Source of the DNA: Novosphingobium decolorationis
GTDB lineage: Bacteria; Pseudomonadota; Alphaproteobacteria; Sphingomonadales; Sphingomonadaceae
NCBI RefSeq assembly: GCF_018417475.1
Contig: NZ_CP054856.1
Span: 4,495,001-4,559,000, forward strand
Direction of reading: 5' to 3'
DNA: 64,000 nt
Shown here: piece by piece, positions 1-10,209 of the stretch
Layout: each line of letters begins with the position of its first letter
Position numbering within the stretch: position 1 is the stretch's first letter
The notes under the pieces: model-generated
The model's database searches: none
What the model saw: only the letters and a program-made list of their open reading frames with translations
Told to the model about the DNA's origin: nothing
Program-made: the position numbers and the translations under genes

Positions 1-2
1 GG

Positions 3-371
3 GCAGATACGGCCGAGCTTGTGGCTAAGCCGGATGAGGCGTGCATGGACGCCGACGCCTGCCGCGATTGCGAACGTTGGCCGGGCCGTGACCTTGGCGC
101 CGGGCACGAGGCGGGGCAACTTCAGACCATCAGGGTGCAGCTGCCCTCGGCGCAGGCCGAACGTGTGGCTGTCGGCCTTCACGGGGGCCGCGCCGCCAAT
201 GTGGTTTCGTGGGCGGGACGAGGGCGGACGCCAGGGCCTGTGCCGGCCCTGCTCGATGGTGAGAATGCGCGCCTTGGGCGCCTGGCCGCGATCGTGGTGA
301 TCGCCTTTGGCTTGCTGCTGGTCTCGGGCGCGGGCCTGGGCGTGCTGCATTCGCTGGCCGAGCTGTTCTGA
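3..371 (+). CDS. C-terminal part of an unrecognised protein with one membrane helix (cut by window edge)
   Basis: The reading frame is open from the left edge to a TGA, so this is probably the 3-prime end of a longer gene. GTG at 21 and ATG at 45 are possible internal starts. The last 30 or so residues form a clear hydrophobic helix (LAAIVVIAFGLLLVSGAGLG) and the protein ends four residues after HSLAELF begins. The preceding part is polar, with Cys-rich DACRDCERW near the start. The next gene begins 9 nt downstream, so the two are probably one operon. I do not recognise the family; a C-terminally anchored or PepSY-like membrane protein is only a guess. Confidence 0.4.
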   Translation, partial: ADTAELVAKPDEACMDADACRDCERWPGRDLGAGHEAGQLQTIRVQLPSAQAERVAVGLHGGRAANVVSWAGRGRTPGPVPALLDGENARLGRLAAIVVIAFGLLLVSGAGLGVLHSLAELF

Positions 372-380
372 GCCCCAGAC

Positions 381-890
381 ATGTTCGAGACACTCATGGA
401 CCTGCGGGTCCAGTTGCAGACGGCGATGATCGTTATCCTGTTCCTGGCCGCGCTGCGCTGGGGGGCGGTGCCGGAGAAGCTGGTGGCCGGGCTGCTTGGG
501 GCCATGATCGTGTTCCACGTCGGCTACCATTCGCTCGTGGGCGGCGCAGTCGTTGTGGGCGGGGTGGACCTGGGCCATGTCGTCATCGACCTGGCGCTGC
601 TCGTCGCGCTGGGCGCAGTGGCGCTTTACGCGAACCGGGTCTACCCGCTCTGGCTCACCGCAGCCCAGCTGATCTCGGTTTTCTCCTACGCCTATCGGTA
701 TCTCGATGGCGAAGGGGAGCTTGGGCGAGGGCCCTACGATGTCATGGCGACACTGCCCTTCTACCTGTGCGTGCTCTTTGCCTGGGTGGGCTTCGTGCGC
801 CATGTCCTGCGCCAGCGGCGCCATGGCGATTATCCGTCCTGGAGTAGGGCCACGGCCGGCCGGCACAGCGGCGAGCCGGTCCGCAACTGA
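381..890 (+). CDS. Small integral membrane protein, unknown function
   Basis: This 169-residue protein has about four hydrophobic segments: near residues 10-45, 50-85, 88-115 and 125-145. It ends in a basic cytoplasmic tail (VRHVLRQRRHGDYPSW). The sequence resembles uncharacterised four-helix membrane proteins common in sphingomonads, with motifs such as DLGHVVIDL and ANRVYPLWL; that resemblance is from memory. It starts 9 nt after the previous gene and is probably co-transcribed with it. No catalytic motif is visible, so no function is assigned. Confidence 0.6.
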   Translation: MFETLMDLRVQLQTAMIVILFLAALRWGAVPEKLVAGLLGAMIVFHVGYHSLVGGAVVVGGVDLGHVVIDLALLVALGAVALYANRVYPLWLTAAQLISVFSYAYRYLDGEGELGRGPYDVMATLPFYLCVLFAWVGFVRHVLRQRRHGDYPSWSRATAGRHSGEPVRN

Positions 891-951
891 CCGCGCATGG
901 CGACCATCCCGTCGGCGGGATGCGCGGGGTGCACGCAAATTCTCCAAATAG

Positions 952-2691
<1,740 letters not shown>

Positions 2692-2723
2692 TCGAGAAGT
2701 CGGGGCAGGGCGCCTGCTCCGCT

Positions 2724-2771
2724 CCTTGTTGCCCGCAGGACACGCTCTCTCGCGGTTTACGGGCAACAAGG
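2724..2771 (+). terminator. Large perfect inverted repeat after pgm
   Basis: CCTTGTTGCCCG and CGGGCAACAAGG form a perfect 12-bp stem around a 24-nt loop, starting about 33 nt after the pgm stop. A short pyrimidine-rich run (TCTTCCTTTCC) follows a few bases later, not a clean U-tract. Most likely a transcription terminator or mRNA 3-prime stabiliser for pgm. Confidence 0.6.
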
Positions 2772-2877
2772 GAATCTTCCTTTCCCGGAGGTCGCAATTC
2801 GTTAGGGCAGGCCCCCTCAAGCCGGGGCGGTGTTCGATCCCGGTTGCCTACCGTTTTCAGGGATCGCCGTACCTTCC

Positions 2878-4164
2878 ATGTTGACCTTCGTGACCCGCCC
2901 CGCCGGTGCCCGCGCGCCGCGCGCGGCCCTTGCCGTCTCCGCCGCCGCTCTTGTCCTTTTCGCCAGCCCCGCGCAGGCGACCGACGGGTACTTCCTCAAC
3001 GGTTCGGGGGCGAAGGCAAAAGGCGCGGGCGGGGTCGGCATCGCGATGCCGCAGGACGCGCTCGCCATTGCCGCCAACCCGGCTGCGGCCACCTCGCTCG
3101 GCCACCGTCTCGACATCGGCGTCGAGATCTTCGTGCCGGACCGGGGCGCGGAGATCGCGGGCAATGGTGCCGGGCTCGACGGGCGCTATTCGGGCAATGG
3201 GAGCAATCCCTTCGTGCTCCCCGAGATCGGCTATGTCCGCCCGCTGTCGGACCGTGTGGCACTTGGCCTCGCGATCAACGGCAACGGGGGCATGAACACC
3301 CATTACAAGGCCAACCCCTTCGCCAGCTTCGGGGCACAAGGGGTCGCCGGCGTCAACCTCCAGCAGATCCAGATTTCGCCGACACTGGCGGTCGAGGTCG
3401 TACCCGGCCATTCGCTCGGCGTGTCGCCGGTGATCGTGCTGCAGGGCTTCGAGATGACCGGCGCACAGCCTTTCGCGGGCTATTCGCAGGCCCCTGCCAA
3501 CTTCACCAACCGGGGCACGGACTGGTCGGCGGGCGTAGGCGTTCGCCTCGGCTATCTCGGCCAGCTCACGCCGTTCCTGAAGGTCGGCGGGTTCTACCAG
3601 TCCAAGGTCAAGACCGGCGATTTCGACCGCTACGCCGGGCTCTTCGCCGATGGCGGCAGCTTCGATGTGCCCGAGGCCTGGGGGCTGGGCGCCGCGCTCA
3701 CGCCGGTTCCGGCGCTGACGCTGGGCGCCGATTACAAGCGCATCAACTATGGGGGTGTCGCGGCGGTCGGCAATCCCATCGACGTGCTCTTCCAGGGGCG
3801 TCCTTTCGGGTCCGACGGCGGCCCCGGCTTTGGCTGGCGCAATGTTGACGTGTGGAAGCTGGGCGCTGTCTACACCGCGTCCGACAGGCTGACCCTGCGC
3901 GCAGGCTATGGCCGCTCGGACAACCCGGTGCCGCGCGCGCAGACGCTCCTCAACATCTTCGCGCCGGGCGTCGTGCGCAGCCACTACACGCTGGGCGCGA
4001 CGTTCGCCCTCTCGGACCGCGCCGAGGTGACCGGCTACGCCATGCGCGCGCCGCGCCAGACGGTGCGCGGCGAGGGCTCGATCCCGGCGCCGTTCGGCGG
4101 CGGCGAGGCGGACGTGTCGCTGGCGGAAACCTCGGTAGGGTTCTCGCTGGGGCTGAAGCTTTGA
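2878..4164 (+). CDS. OmpP1/FadL/TodX-family outer-membrane transport protein
   Basis: A predicted outer-membrane beta-barrel of the FadL family, which takes up hydrophobic substrates such as fatty acids or aromatic hydrocarbons. A 34-residue signal peptide ending FASPAQA is followed by TDGYFLNGSGAKAKGAGGVG, matching the FadL N-terminal plug pattern, with a conserved NPAA soon after. Alternating hydrophobic strands continue to the end, with a last strand VGFSLGLKL. ATG 2878 is preferred because it puts the signal peptide at the N-terminus; a GTG at 2830 would add 16 residues. The substrate cannot be read from the sequence. It lies between pgm and malQ but has no evident link to glycogen metabolism. 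Confidence 0.88.
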   Translation: MLTFVTRPAGARAPRAALAVSAAALVLFASPAQATDGYFLNGSGAKAKGAGGVGIAMPQDALAIAANPAAATSLGHRLDIGVEIFVPDRGAEIAGNGAGLDGRYSGNGSNPFVLPEIGYVRPLSDRVALGLAINGNGGMNTHYKANPFASFGAQGVAGVNLQQIQISPTLAVEVVPGHSLGVSPVIVLQGFEMTGAQPFAGYSQAPANFTNRGTDWSAGVGVRLGYLGQLTPFLKVGGFYQSKVKTGDFDRYAGLFADGGSFDVPEAWGLGAALTPVPALTLGADYKRINYGGVAAVGNPIDVLFQGRPFGSDGGPGFGWRNVDVWKLGAVYTASDRLTLRAGYGRSDNPVPRAQTLLNIFAPGVVRSHYTLGATFALSDRAEVTGYAMRAPRQTVRGEGSIPAPFGGGEADVSLAETSVGFSLGLKL

Positions 4165-4176
4165 AGCGGGCCATCG

Positions 4177-4290
4177 CCCCTTGACCCCGAAATCGGCGAC
4201 CTCACCATTCTCAGCCAGGGCAGCGTGCGAGAGGTGAGCTCGCCAGTTCCGGGAGCCCGAGGGCGATGGCCCTCGGAATCATCTTTTTCC
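4177..4290 (+). repeat. Dispersed intergenic two-hairpin repeat, copy 1
   Basis: Begins CCCCTTGACCCCGAAATCGG. A long imperfect stem (GGCGACCTCACC... with ...GGTGAGCTCGCC) comes first, then the perfect 8-bp hairpin CCGAGGGCGATGGCCCTCGG, then AATCATCTTTTT. It fills the gap between the convergent 3-prime ends of the FadL-type porin gene and malQ. Four more copies occur in this window. The terminal hairpin plus T-run could terminate the porin transcript. Confidence 0.85.
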
Positions 4291-4297
4291 GATCTGT

Positions 4298-6418
4298 CTA
4301 ACCGGACGGCGGATCGGCCGGACCTTTGCGCGCCGTGTCCAGCGCCGCGATCCTCTCGCTGATTGGCGCCTCCTCCAGCCATTCCCCAAGTGGCCGCGTC
4401 AGGCGTCGGCGCCAGTTGGGGTGCTCGGTGACGGTGCCGGGCAGGTTGGGCTGTTCGCTTTCGCCCAGGATGTCCTCAAGCGGCGCGATAGCGAGCCCGG
4501 CCGGGCTCCTGCCGATATGGGCGAGGGCGGCTTTCAGGACCGGGGCGGGATCACAGGGCTCGGGGCGCGGCGCGGCGTCGTGGGTGAGACAGGCCCACAG
4601 GAGCCCGCGGTCCCACGCGCGCTTGGCTTCGGCGTCCGCGCGCGTGGTGGCTTCGGGCAGGCGGCCCAGGTCCTGCGCCCAGTCGAGGTCGCGCCCGCGC
4701 CACCAGCCCGCGATGGTCGCGGTGTCGTGCGTGCCGGTCATCGCCACGCTGTCGGCGGGGTAGTCGCCCGCGCCGATGAAGCCTTCGTCGGCGGCGCGCT
4801 CGAACCACAGCACGCGCATGTCGAGGAGGCGGCGTTCCTCCAGCGCACCAAGGAAACCGAAGGGCGCGGTGCCCAGGTTCTCGGCGATGAGGAGCGCGCC
4901 TGCGCGGTGGGCTTCCAGGACGGCGAGGCGCAGCATGTCCTCGAAGGGGTAGGCGAGGTATGCGCCTTCGCCCGGACCTTCGCCTTCCGGGATCACCCAG
5001 AGCCGGGCCATGCCGAAGGCGTGGTCGATGCGCAGCGCGCCGGTGCGCGAGAGCGCCGCGCGCAGCATCGCGATCCAGGGCGCATAGCCGGTGCGCTGCA
5101 AGCCCTGCGGCGAAAAGCCCGTCAGCGTCCAGTTCTGGCCGAGCGGGCCGAGCGGATCGGGCGGCGCGCCGATGGTGAGCCCCTCCAGCATCGCGCCCTG
5201 CAGCGCCCAGGCATCGGCGCCTGCGCTGTGGACGCCCACGGCCAGATCACCGACGAGCCCGATCGCCATGCCCGCCGCCTTCGCGCGCGCCTGCACGGCG
5301 TCGAGCCCCCTGGTTGTCAGCCACTGCGTGAAAACGTGGAAGGCGACATCCTCGGCGTGGGTTTCGGCAAAGTGCGCGGCGCCCTTGCCGTGGGGATCGC
5401 GGTGCTTGGCAGGCCAATCCTGCCAGCGCGTGCGCCCCTTGGCGCGGTGGTGGGTGTCGAGCGCGTCGAACAGGGCCTGGCGCTGGAGGCTTTCATCCCC
5501 AGCGGTCTTGGCGGCGATGCGCGCGCGCGTCGCGGAATCGAGCCCGTCGAACAGCGCGCGCAGGGCGCCGTGCTGGGCGGGCAGGGCCTTTTCCCAGTCG
5601 ATGAAGGCAGCCTCGCTGTCATCGGGCAGATCGAGCGGAGGGAGCCCTGCCAGTTCGGGCGCGGCGAGCGCGGTGTTGAGGTGGAGGCGGCTCGAAGGGG
5701 AATAGGGACTGTACCCTGCACCCAGCCCTGCAAAGAGGGCGTGGACCGGGTTGATCGCCAGCGCGTCGGCCCCGCGCGCGGCGAAGAGCTCCACGGCCTC
5801 GGCCAGATCGGCGAGCGTGCCGTAGCGCGGCCCGCTTCGCGCCGAACGCAGGGCCGGGATCTGCACCGCCGGGCCCCAGAGACGCTCTCCCTGGCGCGCT
5901 TCAGGCAGGACGTCGGCCAGCGTCGGGCTGCGGGCCGGCGCAACCGCGAGGGTCAGCTCGTGGCCGTAGAGGCTGACGCGGTGGTAACCCGGTGTGTCGA
6001 TCGCTGGCAGGACCCCGGCTTCGAGCGCGATGTCCTGCTCCTCGCCATTCTCGGAAGTCAGCCGCGCGTGGGTGAGGCTGGCAGGAAGCGGGGTTAGCCG
6101 ACCGACCTCGGTGACGAGCATGGCGGGCAGGCTGCGTGCCGCAATGGCAAGGCGCGCGTGGCTGCGGGCGATCGCCTGATCGGTGTCGCAAGGGTACCCC
6201 AGAGCCGTGACGATGCGGGCGAGCGCGGTATCCGACACGGTCTGGTCACGGCCCTCGACATCGCGCCAGTGCCGCGAAAGGCCGAGCGCCTGCGCAAGCG
6301 CATGGAGCGAGGAGGCCGGATCGCCCGGATCGGGAGCAGGGGCGCACGGGTCGGGGGAAGGCTCCAAGGCGGTCTCCAGCCACAGCGCCAGGCGGCGCCG
6401 GGGCAAGCCTACCTGCAA
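4298..6418 (-). CDS. malQ: 4-alpha-glucanotransferase (amylomaltase, GH77)
   Basis: Transfers alpha-1,4-glucan segments between malto-oligosaccharides in the cytosol, in glycogen and maltodextrin turnover. GH77 signatures are visible: GYSPYSPSSRLHLNT (substrate loop), RIDHAFGMARLW with the nucleophilic Asp, AENLGT with the acid/base Glu, and MTGTHDTATIAGWW with the stabilising Asp. At about 706 residues it fits the longer bacterial MalQ class with an N-terminal extension. The start is uncertain: TTG 6418 is the furthest upstream and I saw no strong Shine-Dalgarno sequence. It lies 3-prime to 3-prime with the porin gene across repeat copy 1. Confidence 0.92.
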   Translation of the reverse strand: MQVGLPRRRLALWLETALEPSPDPCAPAPDPGDPASSLHALAQALGLSRHWRDVEGRDQTVSDTALARIVTALGYPCDTDQAIARSHARLAIAARSLPAMLVTEVGRLTPLPASLTHARLTSENGEEQDIALEAGVLPAIDTPGYHRVSLYGHELTLAVAPARSPTLADVLPEARQGERLWGPAVQIPALRSARSGPRYGTLADLAEAVELFAARGADALAINPVHALFAGLGAGYSPYSPSSRLHLNTALAAPELAGLPPLDLPDDSEAAFIDWEKALPAQHGALRALFDGLDSATRARIAAKTAGDESLQRQALFDALDTHHRAKGRTRWQDWPAKHRDPHGKGAAHFAETHAEDVAFHVFTQWLTTRGLDAVQARAKAAGMAIGLVGDLAVGVHSAGADAWALQGAMLEGLTIGAPPDPLGPLGQNWTLTGFSPQGLQRTGYAPWIAMLRAALSRTGALRIDHAFGMARLWVIPEGEGPGEGAYLAYPFEDMLRLAVLEAHRAGALLIAENLGTAPFGFLGALEERRLLDMRVLWFERAADEGFIGAGDYPADSVAMTGTHDTATIAGWWRGRDLDWAQDLGRLPEATTRADAEAKRAWDRGLLWACLTHDAAPRPEPCDPAPVLKAALAHIGRSPAGLAIAPLEDILGESEQPNLPGTVTEHPNWRRRLTRPLGEWLEEAPISERIAALDTARKGPADPPSG

Positions 6419-6632
6419 TCAGGGGGGATCGGCAATCGTCTTGATCGGCGCAGGCGGCCATGCCGGGCGCGTGGTTATCCCCTGCTATCGACACGCTATC
6501 CTCGTGTCATCAACTGGATATCCACAGCCATATCAACACCGCCAGGTCGGGGCTCGGCCGCTTGCGCTGGTGGATGCCACGAGGACACGGTGCACTTAAT
6601 TGTGCGCTAAAAGGGAGTAAGGGAAGTTTTCC
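6419..6632. other. Intergenic region upstream of malQ, no gene seen
   Basis: Together with repeat copy 2 this makes a 345-nt gap between the malQ start and the moaB stop. It should hold the malQ promoter on the minus strand. A short imperfect inverted repeat (GACACG...CGTGTC) and one ATATCCACAG are visible. I see no convincing ORF, RNA gene or clear sigma-70 promoter. Confidence 0.5.
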
Positions 6633-6757
6633 AAGGGGTTATTACCCCTTGCCCCCAAAATGGGCGACCTCACCTGTCTCAGCCACGGTGGAGCGTGGAA
6701 GGTGAGGTGGACAGTTCGGGGAGCCCGAGGGCGATGGCCCTCGGACATATCTCTTTG
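6633..6757 (+). repeat. Dispersed intergenic repeat, copy 2 (with extra 5-prime mini-hairpin)
   Basis: Opens with the mini-hairpin AAGGGGTTATTACCCCTT. The long imperfect stem follows (GGGCGACCTCACC... with ...GGTGAGGTGGAC), then CCGAGGGCGATGGCCCTCGG and a T-rich ATATCTCTTT. It ends 7 nt from the moaB stop codon, so the conserved hairpin would be the first structure transcribed after moaB. Confidence 0.85.
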
Positions 6758-6763
6758 GTCTGC

Positions 6764-7291
6764 TCAGACTTCGCGCAGGCGCGGCATCAGTTCCACGAAG
6801 TTGCAGGGCCGGTTGCGCGCGTCGAGCTGCTCGGCGAGGATGCCGTCCCAGCCGTCCTTGACCGCGCCGTTCGAGCCGGGAAGCGCGAAGATGTAGGTGC
6901 CGCGGCTGAGCACGGCCATCGCCCGGCTCTGCACGGTCGAGGTGCCGATGGTCTGGTAGCTGATCCAGCGGAACAGCTCGCCAAAGCCGGGGATGTCCTT
7001 TTCCTTCACCCTGTCGAGTGCCTCGGGGGTCACGTCGCGCCCGGTAAGGCCGGTGCCGCCGGTCGAGACGATGGCGTCGATGCCCTGGTCGTCGATCCAG
7101 TCGTTGAGGCGGCTGACGAGGCGCTGGGCATCGTCGCGCTCGATCGCGCGGGCAACCAGCTTGTGCCCGGCGCCCTTGATCCGTTCGGCGAGGATGTCGC
7201 CCGAGGTGTCATTCTCGGGGCCGCGCGTGTCCGAGACGGTCAGGAGCGCGATGTTGATGGGCTTGAAGGTGCGGTCGGTGTCGATGGCCAA
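6764..7291 (-). CDS. moaB: Molybdenum cofactor biosynthesis protein B
   Basis: MoaB/MogA-fold protein that adenylylates or handles molybdopterin during molybdenum cofactor assembly. The 175-residue protein has the family motifs VSTGGTGLTGRDVTPEA (substrate-binding TGG loop) and ALPGSNGAVKDGWD near the C-terminus, and opens with the ALLTVSDTR strand. Length and sequence fit MoaB better than the longer MoeA. It lies 31 nt downstream of the lytic transglycosylase on the same strand, so they may share a transcript. Repeat copy 2 follows immediately. Confidence 0.93.
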   Translation of the reverse strand: MAIDTDRTFKPINIALLTVSDTRGPENDTSGDILAERIKGAGHKLVARAIERDDAQRLVSRLNDWIDDQGIDAIVSTGGTGLTGRDVTPEALDRVKEKDIPGFGELFRWISYQTIGTSTVQSRAMAVLSRGTYIFALPGSNGAVKDGWDGILAEQLDARNRPCNFVELMPRLREV

Positions 7292-7322
7292 GGCGGTACG
7301 GGTCCTGGTGTTTCAGCGAGTG

Positions 7323-9149
7323 TCAGCGGCGGCTGTCGGCAAAGCGCACGGAGCCTGTGTGCAGCGACTGGGGTGTGTCGAGCTCGCCCTTGGCCGACAT
7401 GCGCACGCCCTTCGAGCCCGACAGGCCGGGGAAGGTGGGCCACATGCCCTGGGCCAGCGCCATCCGGCTTTCGGATTCGCCGCCCGCCTGGCGCTCGTAC
7501 ATCCAGTAATTGCGCATGACGATATTCACGTAGCCGCGCGTTTCCCAGTAGGGCAGCGACTCCATCCACAGCAGCGGATCGCCGCCGTCGCGCACTTCGC
7601 TGTTCCAGCGGCGGACCGGCACGGGCCCGGCGTTGTAGGCGGCCATGACCTTGGGCAGCAGCCCCTGCGTGCCGCTGTCGTTCTGAAGCATGAGCAGGTG
7701 GTTCTGGCCAAAGGCAAGGTTGATGTCGGGCTTGTTGAGGTCGCTCGCCGAACCCGAGACGCCCAGCGAAGCGGCGTGATCGCGCGCGGCGGCGGGCATG
7801 ATCTGCATCAGGCCGCGCGCGCCCGCCGGGCTGACGATGCTGGCGTGGAAGATCGATTCCTGCAGCGCGTGGGCGTAGACCAGCGCCGGGTCGACGCGCC
7901 AGCCGTTGGCGGGCGTCCACTTGGGCGTGGGGAAGCGCGAAGCCGGGTCCGGGTGGCCGCCGCGCGGGGCGTTGTAGGCCATCCACAGCTGGGTCTGGGG
8001 GAGGCCGAGATCGCGCGCGAGGCGCGAAAGCGGGGCGTACTGCGAAGCCTCACCAATGCGGGCCTGGTGGCGCAGCACTTCGTCGGCAAGGCCATCCTCA
8101 CCGATCTCGGCGAGCGAGACGGCGGTGCGCACGTTGGGAACGGAGCGCAGCTTCTGCCAGTCGGCCTGTGAGAAGTCGGCCTGCGCGTGCTGGGAGGGAA
8201 GCTGCATGCCCAGCTGCTCGGCCGCGAGCATGCCGTAGAGCGTTTCGTGGCGCGCGGCCGCCATGCGCAGTACATCGGCGGCCTGTTCGGGGCGGCGCGC
8301 GCGGGTGAGCGCACGGGCGTTCCAGTAGTAGCCCGCGCTCTTGAGTTCGTCGTTCTCGGCCGACTTGGCGCAGTTGGCGAAGGCGTCGGCCGCGCCGTCG
8401 AAGTCGCCGATGCGCCAGGCCGCGAGCCCGGCGGTCCACCAGGCCTCGCCGACCCAGGGGCCAACGCCCTGCGTGGCGAACTGCGCCATTTCATAGGCGG
8501 GCGCGTCCTGGTTGGAGATGTAATAGCTCCACGCGACCTTCTGGCGCCATTCCGCGCGGGCCGAGCCCGACAGGCTGGCATCGACCCCGTCGAGCAGCAT
8601 GCGCGCGCCCGCCGGATCGTCGGCCTTGATGTGGTCGACGATGGCCGAGGAGATCGCCTCGGGCATGGTGCCGTCGCTGATCGAGGAGGGGCGCACGCGC
8701 TTGGGCAGGGTGGGCAGGCGCGCAAAGCTCTGCTCGCTGGGAAGCGCGGGCGTGGAGGAGATGCCGCGGCGCTGGGCGAGACGGGTGATCTGGTCGGCGC
8801 CGGGAAGCTGGGTGCCCTCGGCCAGCCAGGCGGCAAGGTCGGCCCCTTCGATCTTCGGCGAGCCGGCGGCGAGGTAGTACTCGGCGCGGGCTTCCTGGTG
8901 CATCGGACCCTCCGGACGCTGGGCCAGCATGCGCTGCACCTTGGTCCAGTCCTTGGCCTCGACCGCCGCAAAGTACTCGCGGTAGTAGTCGCGGTCGTCG
9001 TGGCTGAGCAGCGAGGGCACCACGCTGGTGGTCCCCCGGCTGCGGAAATAGTCCACCGCGGCGCTGTTCGCGTGTGCGGTGCCCACGCTGCACAGCAGCG
9101 CGGCAAGCCCTGCGGCGCCCAGCGCCGCCGTGTTGAGCGTCCTGGTCAT
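7323..9149 (-). CDS. Soluble lytic murein transglycosylase (Slt70 family)
   Basis: Cleaves peptidoglycan glycan strands in the periplasm, releasing 1,6-anhydro-muropeptides. A signal peptide (MTRTLNTAALGAAGLAALLC...THA) leads into a long alpha-helical superhelix. The C-terminal goose-lysozyme-like domain has ALQESIFHASIVSPAGARGL with catalytic Glu near residue 431, followed by MQIMP and MAAYNAGP. The start at 9149 puts the signal peptide at the N-terminus; the frame stays open 27 codons further upstream. At 608 residues it is typical of Slt70-like enzymes. It shares strand and direction with moaB (31 nt downstream). Confidence 0.92.
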   Translation of the reverse strand: MTRTLNTAALGAAGLAALLCSVGTAHANSAAVDYFRSRGTTSVVPSLLSHDDRDYYREYFAAVEAKDWTKVQRMLAQRPEGPMHQEARAEYYLAAGSPKIEGADLAAWLAEGTQLPGADQITRLAQRRGISSTPALPSEQSFARLPTLPKRVRPSSISDGTMPEAISSAIVDHIKADDPAGARMLLDGVDASLSGSARAEWRQKVAWSYYISNQDAPAYEMAQFATQGVGPWVGEAWWTAGLAAWRIGDFDGAADAFANCAKSAENDELKSAGYYWNARALTRARRPEQAADVLRMAAARHETLYGMLAAEQLGMQLPSQHAQADFSQADWQKLRSVPNVRTAVSLAEIGEDGLADEVLRHQARIGEASQYAPLSRLARDLGLPQTQLWMAYNAPRGGHPDPASRFPTPKWTPANGWRVDPALVYAHALQESIFHASIVSPAGARGLMQIMPAAARDHAASLGVSGSASDLNKPDINLAFGQNHLLMLQNDSGTQGLLPKVMAAYNAGPVPVRRWNSEVRDGGDPLLWMESLPYWETRGYVNIVMRNYWMYERQAGGESESRMALAQGMWPTFPGLSGSKGVRMSAKGELDTPQSLHTGSVRFADSRR

Positions 9150-9360
9150 CGTGCCTGCGTTCGCATCACGCGCACCGGCGGCCTTTCGGACCTGTGCCTG
9201 GCTGCGTGCTGTTCCCCAAACTCGTTTCACGTTGCGTACCCCGAAAAAATGCCGTTTCGCATATGTGCCGCCGGGTCCTTGTGGGGCCTCGTGCGGCGTG
9301 TTTCGCCTTGCCCTGTCCCGCCGCCTGCCGGTTCCCCTTTCATGTCGCGGGGAGGGCCTG

Positions 9361-10119
9361 TCAGGTGGCGATCCAGTCGAGCATCGCCTTCCACAGGACC
9401 GGTTTGGTGCGCGGCCGGTTGAGCAGCGAGTCCAGACCCCAGGAAGCGAGCAAGGGTATCGATGTTCCTTGATGGTTAAATTTTCGCGAAACGGCAGCCC
9501 GTTGCGGTGATTCGTGGCCCAAAAGCGCCGGAACGTTCCCTCCTAGCACGAAAAGCCGTTTCGGGCCGACAAGGCCGATGTGGTGCATCAGCACATCGCC
9601 CAGGCCCAGTGCGTGCGCCTCGGCCCAGTCGGGGGCGGGCATCGCGCGGGGTAGGGCGCTGGCGAGATAGGCGTCCTCGCGGGAAATTCCGACGCTGGCG
9701 AGGATTGCATCGAGCAGCTGGCCTTGGGGGCCTGTGAGCAGCCCTTCGCGGTCCTCGCGCTCGGGAGCCTCGACGATCACCATGACCTGCGCGCCCGCCT
9801 TGCCGACAGGTGCGATGCGCGTTTCCAGCGAGCCGGGGGCGAGCAGCGGCTCGGCTTTCCACCAGGGTGCGAAGGCCTCCAGCGTTGCAGGCAGAGCCTC
9901 GGTGTCGATACGTCTGGCGTTCTCGGGCGCGGCGGCGGCCTTCGCCTCGTTCTCGGCGCGCGCGATGCTCCACTCGCTGGGCGGAGGGAGTTCCTCTTCG
10001 GGCGGCGCCAGCCAGTCCTGCGGATCGTCGACATAATCGCAATCGACGCCCGCCAGTCTCCACCAGTCGAGCGCGCTCGTGATATCTGACAGAAAGTGCT
10101 GGTTTGACCCGTGATCCAT
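9361..10119 (-). CDS. Uracil-DNA-glycosylase-superfamily protein, divergent
   Basis: The C-terminal half has the UDG-superfamily layout: a strand VMVIVEAPEREDREG at the usual GEAPG..ED..G position, then GPQGQLLDAIL, and later KRLFVLGGNVPALLG. The N-terminal 90 residues are variable and acidic, with EEELPPPSEW. Only one cysteine is visible (VDCDYVDD), so the four-Cys iron-sulfur cluster of family 4/5 enzymes is absent. ATG 10119 is chosen; a longer start lies 33 nt upstream. It is divergent from the ETF-QO gene across 90 nt. Base-excision activity is plausible but unproven given the altered motif. Confidence 0.7.
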   Translation of the reverse strand: MDHGSNQHFLSDITSALDWWRLAGVDCDYVDDPQDWLAPPEEELPPPSEWSIARAENEAKAAAAPENARRIDTEALPATLEAFAPWWKAEPLLAPGSLETRIAPVGKAGAQVMVIVEAPEREDREGLLTGPQGQLLDAILASVGISREDAYLASALPRAMPAPDWAEAHALGLGDVLMHHIGLVGPKRLFVLGGNVPALLGHESPQRAAVSRKFNHQGTSIPLLASWGLDSLLNRPRTKPVLWKAMLDWIAT

Positions 10120-10209
10120 TGCGGGGGGTATTGACCTGTCGGCACCGAGCAATCAAGGCAAAGGGAGTAAAGCGCGCAACAAAAACGGTGTATTGGATCA
10201 GGGGACCCC

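Noticed and set aside
2820..2880. tRNA-like GTTCGATCCCGG upstream of the porin gene
   Set aside because: The T-arm-like string lacks an anticodon stem, acceptor pairing and CCA context.
6510..6540. DnaA-box-like TATCCACA in the malQ upstream region
   Set aside because: A single imperfect site with no AT-rich unwinding region or cluster of boxes, so no replication origin.
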